From NCBI RefSeq assembly GCF_014117215.1, contig NZ_JACGXS010000009.1, positions 108,957 to 172,956 on the forward strand: a stretch of 64,000 nt of DNA, read 5' to 3'. Positions 61,917-64,000 of this stretch are shown here, one piece after another. The DNA is from Stenotrophomonas tumulicola (GTDB taxonomy: Bacteria; Pseudomonadota; Gammaproteobacteria; Xanthomonadales; Xanthomonadaceae). Positions within the stretch are counted from its first letter, which is position 1. Every line of letters begins with the position of its first letter. Made by a program: the position numbers and the translations under genes. The notes under the pieces are model-generated. The model saw only the letters and a program-made list of their open reading frames with translations. It was not told where the DNA came from and did no database searches.

Positions 61917-62662
61917 TACAGCAACCCCTTCTGCTTGAGTGCGGCCACCAGTTCGGCGGCATCCTTGACCATCACGCCCTTGCTGCGCTTGCCCGGCGCG
62001 GCATGGGCGGTGGTCTTCAGCGTGTCCACGGCGTCCACGCCGAGGTCGGCCAGCTGCAGCGTCTCCAGCGGCTTGGCCTTGGCCTTCATGATGTCCGGCA
62101 GCTTGATGAAGCGCGGTTCGTTCAGGCGCAGGTCGGTGGTGACCACCGCCGGCAGGTCCACTTCCAGCGTTTCCAGGCCGGCGTCCACTTCCCGGGTCAC
62201 CGTGGCCTTGCCATCAGCTATCTCGAGCTTGCTGGCAAAGGTCGCCTGCGGACGTCCCCAGATCGTGGCCAGCATCTGGCCGGTCTGGCTGGCATCGTCG
62301 TCGATGGCCTGCTTGCCCAGGATCACCAGCCCAGGCTGTTCCTTCTCGACCAGCTTGAGCAGGGCACGGGCAGCGGTCAGCGGTTGGATCGCCTGGTCGG
62401 TGACCACATGGATGGCGCGGTTTGCGCCCATGGCCAGGCCATTGCGCAGGTGCGGCTGGGCATCGGCCGGGGCGATGGTCGCGACGATGACTTCGCTGGC
62501 GATGCCCTTGTCGCGCAGGCGCAGTGCTTCTTCCAGAGCGATTTCATCGAAGGGATTCGGGGACAGCTTGACGCCATCGGTCACCACGCCGGAGCCGTCC
62601 GGCTTGACCTGGATGCGGACGTTGTAGTCCACCACGCGCTTGTACGCGACGAGGATCTTCAT
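61916..62662 (-). CDS. etfB: Electron transfer flavoprotein beta subunit
   Basis: 248 residues. The opening [17 protein letters not shown], the AMP-binding region [15 protein letters not shown] and the ETF beta signature [22 protein letters not shown] are present. First gene of etfBA, divergent from rfbB with about 250 bases between the starts. Confidence 0.95.
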   Translation of the reverse strand: MKILVAYKRVVDYNVRIQVKPDGSGVVTDGVKLSPNPFDEIALEEALRLRDKGIASEVIVATIAPADAQPHLRNGLAMGANRAIHVVTDQAIQPLTAARALLKLVEKEQPGLVILGKQAIDDDASQTGQMLATIWGRPQATFASKLEIADGKATVTREVDAGLETLEVDLPAVVTTDLRLNEPRFIKLPDIMKAKAKPLETLQLADLGVDAVDTLKTTAHAAPGKRSKGVMVKDAAELVAALKQKGLL

Positions 62663-62916
62663 CTGGTACGGGGTCCTTCAGTAACAGGGGAGTCGTCCGG
62701 CCCTTGGCATGCGACCGGTTCGGGGGTGGGATGTCGATTCTAACTGGCCTTGGGCGACCATGCGAACGCGTATGGTTGTGCTGCAGTGCGGCATTCGAGG
62801 CGCGTGGTTCATGCCTTGAACGCCTGCTCTACATAGCGTCGTTGTATGCTTCGAGGTTGAATCGGCCGGGCAATACAGAGGCCGGCCGCAGAAAAAAATC
62901 AACAGGAGAGCAGTTA

Positions 62917-63972
62917 GTGCCCACTTGGCTAGTCACCGGCGGCGCCGGATTCATTGGCGGTAACTTCGTCCTCGAGGCGGTTGCCCGCGGCGTCAAGGTC
63001 ATCAACCTGGATGCCCTGACCTACGCCGGCAACCTGAAGACCCTCTCCAGCCTGCAAGGCAATGCCAACCACGTGTTCGTGGAAGGCGATATCGGCGACA
63101 GCGCGCTGGTGTCGCGCCTGCTGGCCGAGCACCAGCCGCACGCGGTGCTGAACTTCGCCGCCGAGAGCCACGTGGACCGCTCCATCGATGGCCCGGGCGC
63201 GTTCATCCAGACCAACGTGGTCGGCACCCTGGGCCTGCTGGAAGCGGTGCGTGATTACTGGAAGGCACTGCCAGCCGACAAGGGCGAGGCATTCCGCTTC
63301 CTGCACGTGTCCACCGACGAGGTCTACGGCACCCTGGGCGAGACCGGCAAGTTCAGCGAAACCACCCCGTATGCCCCGAACTCGCCGTACTCGGCGTCCA
63401 AGGCCGCATCGGACCACCTGGTGCGCGCGTTCCACCACACCTACGGGCTGCCGGTGCTGACCACCAACTGCTCCAACAACTATGGCCCGTACCACTTCCC
63501 GGAAAAGCTCATTCCGCTGGTGATCGCCAAGGCGCTGGCCGGCGAGCCACTGCCGGTCTACGGCGATGGCAAGCAGGTACGCGACTGGCTGTTCGTGTCC
63601 GACCACTGCGAAGCGATCCGCACGGTACTGGCCACCGGCCGCGTCGGCGAGACCTACAACGTCGGCGGCAACTCGGAAAAGCAGAACATCGAAGTGGTGC
63701 AGGCCATCTGCGCGCTGCTTGATGCGCGCCGCCCGCGCGAAGATGGCCAGCCGCGCAGCAGCCAGATCACCCATGTCACCGACCGCCCCGGCCACGACCG
63801 CCGTTATGCGATCGATGCCTCCAAGCTGAAGGACGAACTCGGCTGGGAGCCGGCGTACACCTTCGAACAGGGCATCGCGTTCACCGTCGACTGGTACCTG
63901 GACAACCAGCCATGGGTGGATGGCGTGCTGGATGGCAGCTACCGCCTGCAGCGCATCGGCACCACTGCCTGA
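62917..63972 (+). CDS. rfbB: dTDP-glucose 4,6-dehydratase
   Basis: 351-residue extended SDR, first dedicated step to dTDP-L-rhamnose. NAD loop [15 protein letters not shown], catalytic region [13 protein letters not shown] with the D-E pair, [10 protein letters not shown] (YxxxK) and [17 protein letters not shown] start with AGGAGA seven bases upstream. An 18-base gap leads to the next start (rfbA), consistent with an rfbBACD operon just outside the LPS locus. Rhamnose is a common O-antigen sugar in xanthomonads. Confidence 0.95.
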   Translation: MPTWLVTGGAGFIGGNFVLEAVARGVKVINLDALTYAGNLKTLSSLQGNANHVFVEGDIGDSALVSRLLAEHQPHAVLNFAAESHVDRSIDGPGAFIQTNVVGTLGLLEAVRDYWKALPADKGEAFRFLHVSTDEVYGTLGETGKFSETTPYAPNSPYSASKAASDHLVRAFHHTYGLPVLTTNCSNNYGPYHFPEKLIPLVIAKALAGEPLPVYGDGKQVRDWLFVSDHCEAIRTVLATGRVGETYNVGGNSEKQNIEVVQAICALLDARRPREDGQPRSSQITHVTDRPGHDRRYAIDASKLKDELGWEPAYTFEQGIAFTVDWYLDNQPWVDGVLDGSYRLQRIGTTA

Positions 63973-63990
63973 GCCCCCAAAGGACACCTT

Positions 63991-64000
63991 ATGACGCAGC
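63991..64000 (+). CDS. Start of the next gene, probably glucose-1-phosphate thymidylyltransferase (partial)
   Basis: Only ATGACGCAGC is inside the window, preceded by AAAGGACA as ribosome-binding site. rfbA is expected from the usual rfbBACD order; the sequence present cannot confirm it. Confidence 0.4.

Overview
The window is high-GC, densely coded gammaproteobacterial chromosome, most likely Stenotrophomonas (Xanthomonadaceae). The evidence is short GTAG-ended stem-loops of the SMAG type between genes, a metB-to-etfA lipopolysaccharide locus placed as in xanthomonads, and strongly xanthomonad-like proteins such as TonB receptors and a fumarylacetoacetase/maleylacetoacetate isomerase pair. 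No tRNA, rRNA, CRISPR array, integrase or complete insertion sequence was seen.

Positions 1-36.2 kb are mostly housekeeping and envelope-stress genes. In order they are: fabA-fabB (unsaturated fatty acids); dinB; a divergent reductase/LysR pair; gph; btuB under a cobalamin riboswitch, next to a CobC-like phosphatase; a small TfoX-like protein with free methionine sulfoxide reductase; a MocR regulator; a periplasmic msrB-dipZ-msrA repair operon divergent from a two-component system; an asparagine-synthetase-like protein whose glutaminase cysteine is replaced by serine; a candidate C-rich-loop sRNA and queD; a TonB receptor with an M14 peptidase; a Fur-box operon (DUF4198, six-EF-hand protein, TonB receptor); rhlE; fumarylacetoacetase-maiA; pilU; two DUF4398/OmpA-type genes; and a DUF465 protein.

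Positions 36.2-64 kb hold the LPS/O-antigen locus. cbs and metB lead by a 4-base overlap into an ABC-transporter O-antigen export set (wzm, wzt with a carbohydrate-binding tail, a coiled-coil methyltransferase, a two-domain glycosyltransferase, a second methyltransferase). A long opposing operon (57.2 to 45.9 kb) follows. It contains a HAD-UbiA fusion, DprE1-like and DprE2-like enzymes, an epimerase, two GtrA flippase-like proteins, two GT-C-type membrane transferases, an FAD oxidoreductase and a flippase-like membrane protein. Together these look like a mycobacteria-style polyprenyl-phosphate arabinofuranose pathway with periplasmic transfer. Next come a chimeric pseudogene (end of a foreign etfA joined to a broken ubiA), an LTA-synthase-like phosphotransferase, a broken gtrA, then intact etfBA and rfbB with the first bases of rfbA.

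A second repeat family runs through the window. It consists of long perfect inverted repeats with GGGGACGGAGG cores at the ends of convergent genes, twice supplying a gene's stop codon. SMAG elements or these repeats sit at all but one of the convergent gene junctions seen.
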